Source: TMP-24 sp041397305
Lineage (GTDB): Bacteria; Pseudomonadota; Alphaproteobacteria; Rhodobacterales; Rhodobacteraceae
Direction of reading: 5' to 3'
Assembly: GCA_041397305.1 (NCBI GenBank)
Contig: JAWKWX010000007.1
Span: 106,921-170,920, forward strand
Length of the DNA: 64,000 nt
The notes under the pieces are model-generated. The model worked only from the letters and a program-made list of their open reading frames with translations. It did not search any database and was not told the DNA's origin. The first letter of the stretch is position 1, and each line of letters starts with the position of its first letter. This document shows positions 9,687-19,365 of this stretch, one piece after another. The position numbers were made by a program, and so were the translations under genes.

Positions 9687-10088
9687 ATGACGATCCTTGC
9701 CTATGTGCTCACCGTTGTCCTTCTGGTTATCGCCTCCCTTCATCTGATGTGGGCGATCGGCTGGTGGTTCCCGATCCGCGATGAAAGGCGTCTCGCCCGC
9801 GCGGTGGTCGGCGCGCGCGGGATCGAAAGGATGCCTGGCGCCATTGCCTGCTCGCTTGTCGTCGTGGTGCTTCTTGGCGTCGCCTCGGTCATCTGGTGGC
9901 CGGAAACGATCCTCAAGACGCTTGCGCTTTGCGCATGCGGGGCGGTCTTCCTTCTGCGTGGCGTGGTTGCCTATGTCCCGGCCTTCCGCCGCTTCGGGCC
10001 GGAGCAACCGTTCGCCACCCTCGACAAACGCTGTTACGCGCCGCTCTGCCTTGCACTCGGCGCCGGGCTCTGGCTGCTCGCTGCCTGA
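9687..10088 (+). CDS. DUF3995 family membrane protein
   Basis: A 133-aa protein with about four hydrophobic segments and the N-terminal pattern LHLMWAIGWWFPI, which matches my memory of DUF3995, a family of small inner-membrane proteins of unknown function. The frame is open further upstream into the purE region, but the ATG at 9687 starts right before the first membrane segment and fits the family length. It is divergent from purE and convergent with the YdcH-like gene two bases away. No function can be inferred. Confidence 0.72.
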   Translation: MTILAYVLTVVLLVIASLHLMWAIGWWFPIRDERRLARAVVGARGIERMPGAIACSLVVVVLLGVASVIWWPETILKTLALCACGAVFLLRGVVAYVPAFRRFGPEQPFATLDKRCYAPLCLALGAGLWLLAA

Positions 10089-10090
10089 CC

Positions 10091-10309
10091 TCAGGCGATG
10101 ATGTCGGGGGTGAGGATATCCTCGATCCGGGCGATCTGGTCCTTCAGATGCAGCTTCTGCTTCTTCAGCCGCCGAAGCGTCAGCTGATCGGCGCGCCCCG
10201 CCTGTTCCATCGTATGGATCGCCTCGTCGAGATCGCGGTGTTCCTGCTTCAGCACGCCGAGCTTGACGCGCAAAACTTCTTCGCTGTCCATCTCGAACTG
10301 GGCATTCAT
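10091..10309 (-). CDS. YdcH/DUF465 family small coiled-coil protein
   Basis: A 72-aa charged helical protein: residues about 15-65 read as a continuous heptad-like helix with HRDLDEAIHTME and LRRLKKQKLHLKDQIARIED, the pattern of the YdcH (DUF465) family. I took the ATG at 10309 (MNAQFEMDSEE); an internal Met six residues on is an alternative. A longer open frame upstream is not supported. Function of the family is unknown. It sits convergently against the DUF3995 gene and divergently from hsp20. Confidence 0.8.
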   Translation of the reverse strand: MNAQFEMDSEEVLRVKLGVLKQEHRDLDEAIHTMEQAGRADQLTLRRLKKQKLHLKDQIARIEDILTPDIIA

Positions 10310-10487
10310 GGTCTTTCCGACTCGCTCTGGCCTCTTCACATATCCTATCAGTGACACGGCTGCCCTGTGAAGCCTCGGCACCCCCGGGGTCTTGCCGCCC
10401 GGCGCATGCCTCCCCATATTGCCGGAGGGCGCGTTGCCGATCCGGGGCGCGTCTTTTGCAAGTCGCTTAAGCCGAGGGCCTGCCCGA

Positions 10488-10901
10488 ATGACCAAACTGA
10501 CCTTTGCCGCCCACCCCTTCCTTCTGGGATTTGATCAGCTCGACCGTCTGGTCGAACGCGCCTCCAAGAGTGGCAGCGACGGCTATCCGCCGTTCAATAT
10601 CGAACAATCGGGCGATAATGCCTTTCGCATCACGCTGGCGGTCGCAGGGTTTCGCGAGGACGATCTGTCGATCACGGTCGAGGACCGGCAGCTGGTGATC
10701 CGTGGCCGCCAAGCCGATGACAGCGACGGGCGGGTCTTCCTGCACCGCGGCATTGCCGCGCGCGCCTTCCAGAAGGCCTTCGTCCTGGCCGACGGGGTCG
10801 AGGTGGCGGGCGCCTCCATGGAGAACGGGCTTCTTCATGTCGACCTGCGCCGCGCGGCGCCCGAGACGGTGGTGCAGACCATCCGGATCGACCGGAAATA
10901 G
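10488..10901 (+). CDS. Small heat shock protein, Hsp20/alpha-crystallin family
   Basis: A 137-aa cytoplasmic holdase chaperone. The alpha-crystallin domain occupies roughly residues 35-130, with FNIEQSGDNAFRITLAVAGFREDDL at its start and GLLHVDLRR near its end (the conserved G-L-L/I-x-I/V motif). The ATG at 10488 gives the standard N-terminus with FLLGFDQLDRLVE seen in rhizobial and rhodobacterial class A sHsps. It is followed nine bases later by the DUF1150 gene, a pairing I know from many alphaproteobacteria. I see no ROSE-type or CIRCE element upstream by eye. Confidence 0.93.
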   Translation: MTKLTFAAHPFLLGFDQLDRLVERASKSGSDGYPPFNIEQSGDNAFRITLAVAGFREDDLSITVEDRQLVIRGRQADDSDGRVFLHRGIAARAFQKAFVLADGVEVAGASMENGLLHVDLRRAAPETVVQTIRIDRK

Positions 10902-10910
10902 GAGGCGGGC

Positions 10911-11138
10911 ATGGATGCGAAGTTTGATTTCGGTGCGCATGAGGGCGAGCGGATCGTCTATGTCCGTGCTGTTGCCGTGGCCGACCTTCCCGATGAAGTC
11001 CGGGCGCATACGGGCGACCGCAAGGTCATCTGGGCGGTCCATGACGCCGATGGCGAACAGCTGGCGCTGGTCGCGGACCGGCGGATGGCCTTCCTGCTGG
11101 CGCGCGAGAACGATTGCGCGCCGCTCAGCGTGCATTGA
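10911..11138 (+). CDS. DUF1150 family protein
   Basis: A 75-aa acidic protein with RIVYVRAVAVADLP, VIWAVHDADGEQLALV and FLLARENDCAPLSVH, matching DUF1150, a small alphaproteobacterial family that usually follows an Hsp20 gene. It starts nine bases after hsp20 behind GGAGG, so the two form an operon and are probably both induced by protein stress. The biochemical role is unknown; a helper or substrate-recognition role for the sHsp is only a guess from linkage. Confidence 0.85.
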   Translation: MDAKFDFGAHEGERIVYVRAVAVADLPDEVRAHTGDRKVIWAVHDADGEQLALVADRRMAFLLARENDCAPLSVH

Positions 11139-11257
11139 CCGGCAAGGGCAGATAAACCTTTGCTCTAGGTGCCGTCGCTGCCCCCGAAGGTCGATGGGCC
11201 GCGGGTGTTTTTGACGGCAGGTTCCCCGTGCCGCGCGCGGCGGCTGAAAGGAACCTT

Positions 11258-11734
11258 ATGCAAGTGAAAAGCTCTTATTCCAGTGTGCAGATCGCGCTTC
11301 ACTGGCTGATCGCCGTGCTCATTCTCGCGAACTATTTCCTGTCCGAGGATATGCCCGAGACATTCGACCGCATGCTCGAAGGCGGCGGCGGCACGCTCGG
11401 TTCTGCTTTCCATGTCTGGGCCGGGATGGCGGTCCTGATCCTCAGTGCGTTCCGGATGGTCGTGCGCCTGTCCGCCGGGGCGCCGGAGAGTTCGGGCAAG
11501 GGCCTTTTGGATCGCGCCGCGCGCTGGGCGCATGCGCTTCTCTATATCCTGATGGTGCTTGTTCCGGGCCTGGGCGCCTACAGCTGGTTTGCGGGCGCGG
11601 AAAGCATCGCCGGCCTGCACCAGGTTACGGCCAACCTTCTGATGGCGGTCGCGGGTGTACACTCGCTCGCGGCGCTCTATCACCAGTATGTGCTGAAGGA
11701 CGGGCTGCTGACGCGGATGCTGCGGCCAAACTGA
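11258..11734 (+). CDS. Cytochrome b561-type membrane protein
   Basis: A 158-aa four-helix membrane protein of the prokaryotic cytochrome b561 family, which carries two haems b and moves electrons between the quinone pool or superoxide and unknown partners. Candidate haem-ligand histidines are in the first helix (ALHWLIAVL), at FHVWAGM, in RWAHALLY and in GLHQVTANLL/VAGVHSLAALYHQ. The ATG at 11258 sits behind a GAAAGG ribosome site; the open frame upstream adds ten codons only. It is a single-gene unit ending against a terminator shared with the convergent sulfate gene. Confidence 0.87.
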   Translation: MQVKSSYSSVQIALHWLIAVLILANYFLSEDMPETFDRMLEGGGGTLGSAFHVWAGMAVLILSAFRMVVRLSAGAPESSGKGLLDRAARWAHALLYILMVLVPGLGAYSWFAGAESIAGLHQVTANLLMAVAGVHSLAALYHQYVLKDGLLTRMLRPN

Positions 11735-11744
11735 GAGCCCCGGG

Positions 11745-11777
11745 AAAAGAAAAGGCGCGACCCCACCGGGTCGCGCC
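11745..11777 (-). terminator. Rho-independent terminator of the sulfate activation gene
   Basis: A perfect 10-bp stem (GGCGCGACCC at 11754-11763 with GGGTCGCGCC at 11768-11777) with a 4-base loop. Read on the minus strand it is followed by TTTTCTTTT (11745-11753), a proper U-tract, so it terminates the gene ending at 11801. On the plus strand it lacks a T-run and would serve cytochrome b561 only weakly. Confidence 0.9.
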
Positions 11778-11800
11778 GTCGCCTGCAAGGCACGAAGCGC

Positions 11801-13507
<1,707 letters not shown>

Positions 13508-13640
13508 GGAATGGGCCTTCTGCAAGCGGAATAGGCTGAGTTTTGCGGCGGCATAGACCCGAAAAGCCGGGCGGTTCAAGGGGAATAGGCTGATTCCCCT
13601 CGAAAAGGGCGGAAATGCCGCGCTGCAGCAGCGGAATGGG
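13508..13640 (-). promoter_or_regulatory. Four GGAATRGG repeats in the upstream region of sat
   Basis: GGAATGGG at 13508-13515, GGAATAGG at 13528-13535, GGAATAGG at 13582-13589 and GGAATGGG at 13633-13640 lie in the 130 bases upstream of the sat start (CCYATTCC on the sense strand). Copies three and four are inverted repeats with a matching ATTCCC (13580-13599 is a 7-bp stem GGGGAAT/ATTCCCC). Spacings of 20, 54 and 51 bases are near whole helical turns. Candidate operators for a sulfur or thiol regulator; the regulator is unknown. Confidence 0.5.
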
Positions 13641-13697
13641 AGAGATTCCCGGACAAAGGCGTGTGGGCCGAACGAATGGCAGCTGCCTGATGACGGT

Positions 13698-13767
13698 CTC
13701 CGAAGGGTTTTGTGAAAACTCTTCGGAGGCACAGACCCGCGCCAGAAAATCTTCGCGAAGATTTTCT
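13698..13767. repeat. Tandem pair of long palindromes between sat and trxB
   Basis: Two hairpins in a row. The first (13698-13728) has 14-base arms, CTCCGAAGGGTTTT and AAAACTCTTCGGAG, with loop GTG and one G-T pair. The second (13744-13767) is a perfect 24-base palindrome with half AGAAAATCTTCG. It ends eight bases before the trxB stop, so the second hairpin could end trxB transcription. A closely similar pair lies at 55780-55838, which suggests a dispersed REP-like element. Confidence 0.8.
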
Positions 13768-13775
13768 ACCCGACC

Positions 13776-14717
13776 CTACCCGGCGGTCGCGAGCCAGCGT
13801 TCGGCGTCGAGCGCGGCCATGCAGCCCATGCCCGCCGAGGTCACGGCCTGGCGATAGACATGGTCCGTCAGGTCGCCCGCCGCGAAGACGCCCGCGATCG
13901 AGGTGGCGGTCGAGCCGGGCGTCACCTTCACATAGCCGCCGGAATGAAGCTCCAGCTGGTCCTTCACCAGCTCAGAGGCGGGCGCATGGCCGATCGCGAC
14001 GAAGAAGCCCGCGCAAGGAACGGTGCGCTCCGCCCCGGTGCCGGTGTCGCGGATGCGCACGCCGGTCACGCCCAGGGGGGCCGCGTCGCCGAGGATCTCC
14101 TCGACCGTATGGTTCCAGACCACTTCGATCTTCGGGTGCTTGAACAGCCGCTCCTGCAAGATCTTCTCGGCGCGGAAACTGTCGCGGCGGTGGATCACCG
14201 TTACCTTCGAGGCGAAGTTGGTGAGGAACAGAGCCTCTTCGACGGCCGTATTGCCGCCGCCGATCACAACCACTTCCTTGCCGCGATAGAAGAAGCCGTC
14301 GCAGGTCGCGCAGGCCGAGACGCCGAAGCCCTTGAACTTCTCTTCCGACGGCAGGCCGAGCCATTTGGCCTGAGCGCCGGTCGCAAGGATGACCGCGTCC
14401 GCCGTGTAGGTCGTGCCGCCGTCGCCAGTCGCGGTGAAGGGCCGCTTCGACAGGTCCAGTGCAGAGACATGGTCGGAGATGATCTCTGTCCCCATGGCGC
14501 GGGCATGCGCCTCCATCCGGACCATCAGGTCGGGGCCCTGCACCTCGGTATCGCCCGGCCAGTTCTCGACCTCGGTGGTGATCGTCAGCTGACCGCCCGG
14601 CTGGATCCCCTGAACGAGGATCGGTGACAGCATCGCGCGCGAGGCATAGACCGCGGCCGTATATCCCGCCGGGCCGGAGCCGATGATCAGAACCCTGGTG
14701 TGCCGTGTCTCGCCCAT
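13776..14717 (-). CDS. trxB: Thioredoxin-disulfide reductase
   Basis: A 313-aa flavoprotein reducing thioredoxin with NADPH in the cytoplasm. The FAD-binding GSGPAGYTAA is at residues 13-22, the redox-active CATC at 136-139, the NADPH motif GGGNTAVEEA follows it and the C-terminal FAD motif GVFAAGDLTD is near the end. The ATG at 14717 fits the family; the open frame extends 32 codons upstream without support. It is divergent from an Lrp-type regulator 165 bases away. Confidence 0.95.
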   Translation of the reverse strand: MGETRHTRVLIIGSGPAGYTAAVYASRAMLSPILVQGIQPGGQLTITTEVENWPGDTEVQGPDLMVRMEAHARAMGTEIISDHVSALDLSKRPFTATGDGGTTYTADAVILATGAQAKWLGLPSEEKFKGFGVSACATCDGFFYRGKEVVVIGGGNTAVEEALFLTNFASKVTVIHRRDSFRAEKILQERLFKHPKIEVVWNHTVEEILGDAAPLGVTGVRIRDTGTGAERTVPCAGFFVAIGHAPASELVKDQLELHSGGYVKVTPGSTATSIAGVFAAGDLTDHVYRQAVTSAGMGCMAALDAERWLATAG

Positions 14718-14859
14718 CGCTGCCTCTTCACTTTCGTTTCGACCGGATATAATCAGCCACCCGGCTCGGGGAAAGGGGGCATGTCCGCCCCCCTCGCAGC
14801 GGAAAATAGTCAATACACGAAATAATATTGCGCATTTCCGTGCCCGGCGGTAAGTTCCG

Positions 14860-14876
14860 CAAAATTTTGGAGGAGA
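14860..14876 (+). promoter_or_regulatory. Palindrome overlapping the Lrp-gene ribosome site
   Basis: CAAAATTTTG (14860-14869) is a perfect 10-base palindrome that runs directly into the strong Shine-Dalgarno GGAGGAG (14869-14875), seven bases before the ATG at 14883. An AT-rich stretch with TAATAT lies at about 14822-14828. Lrp-family proteins often bind AT-rich palindromes and repress their own gene, so this may be an autoregulatory site. Confidence 0.4.
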
Positions 14877-14882
14877 CGTTCA

Positions 14883-15383
14883 ATGGCCGGCCACAAGCTC
14901 GACGAGATCGACCGCAAGATCCTGTCGGAACTGCAGGCGGATGGCCGGATGACGAATGTCGAACTGGCGAGCCGCGTGGGCATTTCCGCGCCGCCCTGCC
15001 TGCGCCGGGTGCGGACGCTGGAAGAGACCGGCTATATCCGTGGCTATCATGCCGACGTGAATCCGCGCGAACTGGGGTTCGAGGTTCATGTCTTTGCCAT
15101 GGTCAGCCTGAAGTCGCAGGCAGAATCTGATCTTTCCACATTCGAGCAGCGCTGCCGCGACTGGCCGCTCGTGCGCGAATGCCACATGCTGAACGGCGAG
15201 ATCGATTTCATCCTGAAGTGCGTGGCGCCGGACCTGTCGTCCTTCCAGCAGTTCCTGACCGGAGAGCTGACGGCGGCCGACAATGTCGCCTCGGTCAAGA
15301 CCTCGCTGGTCATCCGCTGCGCGAAGGACCAGCCGGGTGTTCCTTTCGATGTGCTTGAGGCGCGGATCGCGCGCCTGGGCTGA
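14883..15383 (+). CDS. Lrp/AsnC family transcriptional regulator
   Basis: A 166-aa regulator. The N-terminal winged helix (about residues 5-55: LDEIDRKILSELQADGRMTNVELASRVGISAPPCLRRVRTLE, split here by HTH spacing) is followed by the RAM ligand-binding domain (GYHADVNP to the end). It has a good ribosome site and is divergent from trxB. Members of this type respond to amino acids such as leucine or lysine; the effector cannot be read from sequence. It may regulate itself and trxB, which is inference from position only. Confidence 0.93.
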   Translation: MAGHKLDEIDRKILSELQADGRMTNVELASRVGISAPPCLRRVRTLEETGYIRGYHADVNPRELGFEVHVFAMVSLKSQAESDLSTFEQRCRDWPLVRECHMLNGEIDFILKCVAPDLSSFQQFLTGELTAADNVASVKTSLVIRCAKDQPGVPFDVLEARIARLG

Positions 15384-15493
15384 TAAGGCCCCGCACGACG
15401 ATCCACGCCTCAAGCGGCCTCCGCAGCCGTCTGGCGAACTTCCTTCCGCACCCAGGAAAGTCCGCCCGGCCGGGAGGCAGGCAGTCTGTCAGG

Positions 15494-16300
15494 TCAGGCG
15501 GCGATAAGGTCTGCCGCCTCTTCCTGGCTCAGGCGCGCATGCGCCATCGGTCCGAAACCGCCCCAGCCATTGACTTGCGGGAAGAGCGCGAGGAACAGCT
15601 GGCCGAGTTGCGGATCGAACCGCTCGGAGGGGTTCTTTCCGGGATGAAAGCTTTCGACCTCGATCCCCGCGCAGCGCAGAGAGCCGTGGTTTTCCAGGAT
15701 GACGTTGTAGACCGTCACCGGCGCGACCGGCGTGACCTCGATCACCGACAGGCCGTCGATCAGGCCACGGGCAGGGCAATAGGCGGCCGAGTGTCCGGCG
15801 GCGCGTGTCCTGGCATTGCGCATCAGGAGCCGCGCGTCGGGGCCAAGCAGGATATCGGGCATCGGCTTGCCGCCGCCGAAAGCGTCGGCGGTGATCCGGG
15901 TCATGGCGCCGCTGGCGATTCCGGGGATCATGTTCGGCGGAAAGAGCGTCATCGAACCGATCCAGGTGACGGTCTCGATCCGGCCCTCGCCGGTGACGAC
16001 CCGCATGCCGGGCATGAGGTCTTCGATCGCGACCGGACCCTCGGTCGTGTCGATGACCGTGCCGCGGGCGAGAGCGGAGAACGCCTCCTCGAATTCCGGC
16101 AATGCCGGGGCGGTGCGGTTTTCGCATGCGATCCGGCCGTCGGCGCCGAGCCACTGCACATCATAGCGGCGCATCTTGAAGGCCGGGCGCGGCGGACGCG
16201 GCGCGGGCTTGGCACCACGCGGCAGGAAGAGGTCGGTCGTTCTGGACAGGGAAGACAAGGCAGGCATGGCCGAAGCCAGCCCCGGGGCGGAATGCATCAT
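15494..16300 (-). CDS. Free-standing Hint-domain protein
   Basis: A 268-aa protein of the Hint_2 type common in Rhodobacterales. Near the middle ARGTVIDTTEGPVAIEDLMPGMRVVTGEGRIETVTWIG is the start of a hedgehog/intein fold, with LLMRNARTRAAGHSAAY and VTVYNVILENHGSLRCAGIEVESFHPGKN following. The position where inteins have the splicing Cys or Ser reads ARGT, so autoprocessing is doubtful. I chose the ATG at 16300, which has GGAAGG eight bases upstream, over the TTG at 16321. A TTGACA (minus strand, 16411-16416) upstream could be its -35. Function unknown; secreted or surface association is suggested for the family but no signal peptide is visible here. Confidence 0.8.
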   Translation of the reverse strand: MMHSAPGLASAMPALSSLSRTTDLFLPRGAKPAPRPPRPAFKMRRYDVQWLGADGRIACENRTAPALPEFEEAFSALARGTVIDTTEGPVAIEDLMPGMRVVTGEGRIETVTWIGSMTLFPPNMIPGIASGAMTRITADAFGGGKPMPDILLGPDARLLMRNARTRAAGHSAAYCPARGLIDGLSVIEVTPVAPVTVYNVILENHGSLRCAGIEVESFHPGKNPSERFDPQLGQLFLALFPQVNGWGGFGPMAHARLSQEEAADLIAA

Positions 16301-16538
16301 CTGAAAAACCTTCCGGTTCAATCTTCAATAAACGAACGGCGAAAAAAGCCGCTACACAGGCTGCACCCGAAATGAGGTGCGTCTTCCTTCTGCGCCCTAA
16401 ACCCGGCGCTTGTCAAATTTTATGAGAACTTTGTGGAAAGCCGCCGCCAATCGGCCTGCGGCGGGTTGAATTGCCGTGGGGTCAAGGAACAATCCCTGCA
16501 GCACTGTGGCGAAAGTACGATTCGTTTCGGGCCGCGTG

Positions 16539-17300
16539 TCAGAGACGGATGGCCGAGATCAACCGCCCGTAATCGGCCTCGTGCCGATGGACCGAACGGC
16601 GGAAGGAAAAGAAGCGTTCCGCGTCGGAATAGGTGCAATGGCCGGTCCAGCGCGCATGCCCGACGCCGGCGGCGCGCAGGCGGAAGAGGCCGAAGGACGG
16701 CAGGTCGAACTGCACCCGGTCGCCCTTGCCCGCGGCGAAAAACCGGTCGTAGGCAGGGTCCTCGGCCAGAAAGCTGTCCATGAACTCCGGGCCGACCTCG
16801 TAGGCGCGCTGGCTGATCGTCGGGCCGATGACCGCGACAATCCGGCTCGCCCTGGCGCCGAGCCGTTCCATCGCCTGAACCGTATTTTCCAGCACCCCGG
16901 CCAATGCGCCCCGCCAGCCCGCATGTGCCGCCCCGATCACGCCCCCCGCCGCATCGGCAAACAGCACCGGCTGGCAGTCCGCGGTCAGGACCGACAGCGC
17001 AAGGCCTGGCCGGTCCGTCACCATCGCATCGGCGCGCGGCGCCTTTTCGAACGGCGCAGCGACGGTGACCACATCGGCGGAATGCACCTGATGGACGCCG
17101 ACGAGTGCCGCGACCGGAACCGACAGATGGCTGGCGACCCGTTCGCGGTTCATCATCACGGCTTCTGACTGGTCAGACGAGCCCAGCCCACAGTTCAGGC
17201 CGTGGAAGATGCCTGAAGAGGCGCCACCCTTGCGCGTGAAGAAGCCGTGGGTGACGGGCTCAAGCGCCGTATCGGTCAGACAGTCGAGCGTGGTGGGCAT
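16539..17300 (-). CDS. pgeF: Peptidoglycan editing factor PgeF (YfiH, laccase-domain)
   Basis: A 253-aa protein of the multicopper-polyphenol-oxidase/YfiH family. Its metal-binding triad is present: His73 in HQVHSADV, Cys109 in LTADCQPV and His126 in GAAHAGWRG. In E. coli the homologue prevents misincorporation of L-Ser in murein precursors; older annotations call it laccase or purine nucleoside phosphorylase. The ATG shares one base with the stop of the preceding methyltransferase gene, making it the third gene of a lgt-midA-pgeF operon. Confidence 0.92.
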   Translation of the reverse strand: MPTTLDCLTDTALEPVTHGFFTRKGGASSGIFHGLNCGLGSSDQSEAVMMNRERVASHLSVPVAALVGVHQVHSADVVTVAAPFEKAPRADAMVTDRPGLALSVLTADCQPVLFADAAGGVIGAAHAGWRGALAGVLENTVQAMERLGARASRIVAVIGPTISQRAYEVGPEFMDSFLAEDPAYDRFFAAGKGDRVQFDLPSFGLFRLRAAGVGHARWTGHCTYSDAERFFSFRRSVHRHEADYGRLISAIRL

Positions 17301-18373
17301 CAGAGAGGGTCCAGTCCCGGCGGTGGCGGATGGCCTTCCGGATGGCAGGCGATCACCTTGAACAACTCACCCATTTCCGATGGATGGGTCAAGCGCCGAT
17401 GGGCGGCCAGATGGTTGTCGAGCGCCGCGCCCTGCAACCGCGCAGCCAGTCTGTCGGCCCGCGCGCCGATGCCGAGCCGGTCCAGAAACACGCCCTGCGG
17501 CACCATCCGGCTCGGCCGGGCGCCGGGGCGGGTGAAGGCAAGGCTCAGCGCCTCGAAATCCACATGCGCCGTGAGGTCGGCCTCGCCCGGCGCCGCGAAC
17601 GGATCGGTCGGGCCGTGATCCTTCAGCGCCTGGAACGTATCGCCCAGAGAATGCCACCCGCCATAGTCGATCACCAGCGCCGCACCGCCCTGTTCGGCGA
17701 CACGCCGGGCGATTTCGGTCGCAACGGGGGCAAGCGCCGGGCAAAACTCGACCAGATCGCCCCGGCGCGTATCGGTCAGGCGGGGCGCGAGCGGTCCATA
17801 GGGTGTCGCCGGCCCAAGACCGAGCGTCAGCCGACCGTCCTGAAGGCCGACCATGCGCTCGCGCCATCCCGCCCCGGCGCGAACGAACTGGCGGATCGGC
17901 AGCGCATCGAAGAATTCGTTGGCCACAAGGAAAAGCGGCCCCTGGGCCAGATCGTCCAGCCGGTCCAACCATTGCACCTTGTGCCCGCGCAGCCCTTGCT
18001 TCTGGACGGCACGCAGCGTGGGTGAGGCTTCGACAAGGCCGACCTCGATCTGCCCGGCAAGTCCCGGCACCGAGGCGATCGCGCGCAGCATGTCCGCCAT
18101 CAGCGTTCCCCGCCCGGGACCGAGCTCCACCAGGCGGAAGGGCAGGGGGCGGCCCTGATCGATCCAGGCCTGTGCAAGGCAGAGGCCGACAAGTTCGCCG
18201 AACATCTGGCTGATCTCGGGCGCGGTGGTGAAATCGCCGCCCGCCCCGAACGGGTCGCGGCTGGCGTAATAGCCATGGACCGGGTGCATCAGGCAGTCGG
18301 CCATATAGTCGGCAAGGCTGATCGGCCCCTCCGCCGCGATCCGCGCCGCGATGAGGTGGCCGAGCGGCGTCAT
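17300..18373 (-). CDS. SAM-dependent methyltransferase, MidA/NDUFAF7 family
   Basis: A 357-aa class I methyltransferase with the family hallmarks: FTTAPEISQMFGELVG, the SAM-binding VELGPGRGTLMADMLRA, and NEFFDALPIRQF. The eukaryotic homologue NDUFAF7 methylates an arginine of complex I subunit NDUFS2; the bacterial target is not established. Its start overlaps the lgt stop by four bases (ATGA) and its stop overlaps the pgeF start by one base, so the three genes are translated together. Confidence 0.9.
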   Translation of the reverse strand: MTPLGHLIAARIAAEGPISLADYMADCLMHPVHGYYASRDPFGAGGDFTTAPEISQMFGELVGLCLAQAWIDQGRPLPFRLVELGPGRGTLMADMLRAIASVPGLAGQIEVGLVEASPTLRAVQKQGLRGHKVQWLDRLDDLAQGPLFLVANEFFDALPIRQFVRAGAGWRERMVGLQDGRLTLGLGPATPYGPLAPRLTDTRRGDLVEFCPALAPVATEIARRVAEQGGAALVIDYGGWHSLGDTFQALKDHGPTDPFAAPGEADLTAHVDFEALSLAFTRPGARPSRMVPQGVFLDRLGIGARADRLAARLQGAALDNHLAAHRRLTHPSEMGELFKVIACHPEGHPPPPGLDPL

Positions 18374-19257
18374 CCCTCGGCCTTCGCGCGGGCGAGGAAC
18401 CAGAGCCCGGCCACCACCATCGGCAGGCTGAGGAGCTGGCCCATCGACAGGCCGAAGCCTGCCGTGCCGATGACATGGCCAAGCGGGTTGTCGGGGCTGA
18501 TGAACTGGCCGTCCGCCTGCCGCACGAATTCGACCGCGAAGCGCGACAGCCCGTATCCCAGAAGGAAGGTGCCGGTAATGAGGCCCGGGCGTTTCAGCGC
18601 ACCACGTCGGAAGAGCCAGAAGAGGACCGCGCCAATGAGAAGCCCTTCAAGACCGGCCTCGTAAAGCTGGCTCGGGTGGCGGGCGCATTCACCGGGGACC
18701 ACGCCGGGGCAGTCCTGCGCTGCCTCGCCGGGGAAGACCACGCCCCAGGGCAGATCCGTGGGCCGCCCCCAAAGCTCGGCATTCACGAAATTCGCCAGCC
18801 GCCCGAGAAACAGGCCGATCGGCGCCACAAGCGCCATCGCGTCCGACAGGAGCATCGGTCGCACCCCGTTTTTCCAGCAGAAGAACAGCCCCGCCGCGAT
18901 GACGCCGAGAAAGCCGCCGTGGAAGGACATGCCGCCTTCCCAGACCCTGAGAATCTCGCCCGGATTGGCGAGGTAATAGTCGCGCTGGTAGAAGAAGACA
19001 TAGCCGAGCCTGCCGCCGAGAACCACGCCGAGGACGATGAGCGTCAGAAGGTCCTCGACCCGGCCCGGCTCCATCGGTGCCCGCTCGCCCGGCCAGAGCG
19101 CGGGCCGCCGCATCAGCGCCTGGATCACCTTCCAGCCCGCGATGAGACCGGCGAGATAGGCCAGAGCATACCAGCGAAGCGCGAACGTATAGCCGCCGAT
19201 GTCGACCGAGAAAATCTCGCTCGATAGATCCGGAAATGCGATGACCGCCTGCATCAT
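18370..19257 (-). CDS. lgt: Prolipoprotein diacylglyceryl transferase
   Basis: A 295-aa inner-membrane enzyme with about seven hydrophobic segments that adds diacylglycerol to the lipobox cysteine of prolipoproteins. The Lgt signature is clear: GMSFHGGFLGV and GRLANFVNAELWGRPTDLPWGVVFP. Two consecutive Met codons (19257 and 19254) are possible starts behind AGAGGG. It leads the lgt-midA-pgeF operon and is divergent from ubiK. Confidence 0.96.
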   Translation of the reverse strand: MMQAVIAFPDLSSEIFSVDIGGYTFALRWYALAYLAGLIAGWKVIQALMRRPALWPGERAPMEPGRVEDLLTLIVLGVVLGGRLGYVFFYQRDYYLANPGEILRVWEGGMSFHGGFLGVIAAGLFFCWKNGVRPMLLSDAMALVAPIGLFLGRLANFVNAELWGRPTDLPWGVVFPGEAAQDCPGVVPGECARHPSQLYEAGLEGLLIGAVLFWLFRRGALKRPGLITGTFLLGYGLSRFAVEFVRQADGQFISPDNPLGHVIGTAGFGLSMGQLLSLPMVVAGLWFLARAKAEG

Positions 19258-19365
19258 GCCCTCTTTTTGCCCGTCAGAGCCCGCGAGCGCGGCATTGTCA
19301 ACCTTGAGCTTGGCCCACCTTCAGCCCATATAGGCGGCGAGATGCCGTGAAGGAGGGTCCCGCCC

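Noticed and set aside
9591..10007. Upstream extension of purE giving a 300-aa protein
   Set aside because: The extension overlaps the start of the divergent DUF3995 gene, has no PurE-like sequence, and the ATG at 9590 gives the normal family length.
13508..13732. 75-codon N-terminal extension of the sulfate activation gene
   Set aside because: It translates the repeat-containing leader and lacks similarity to ATP sulfurylase; the Met at 13507 gives the family N-terminus.
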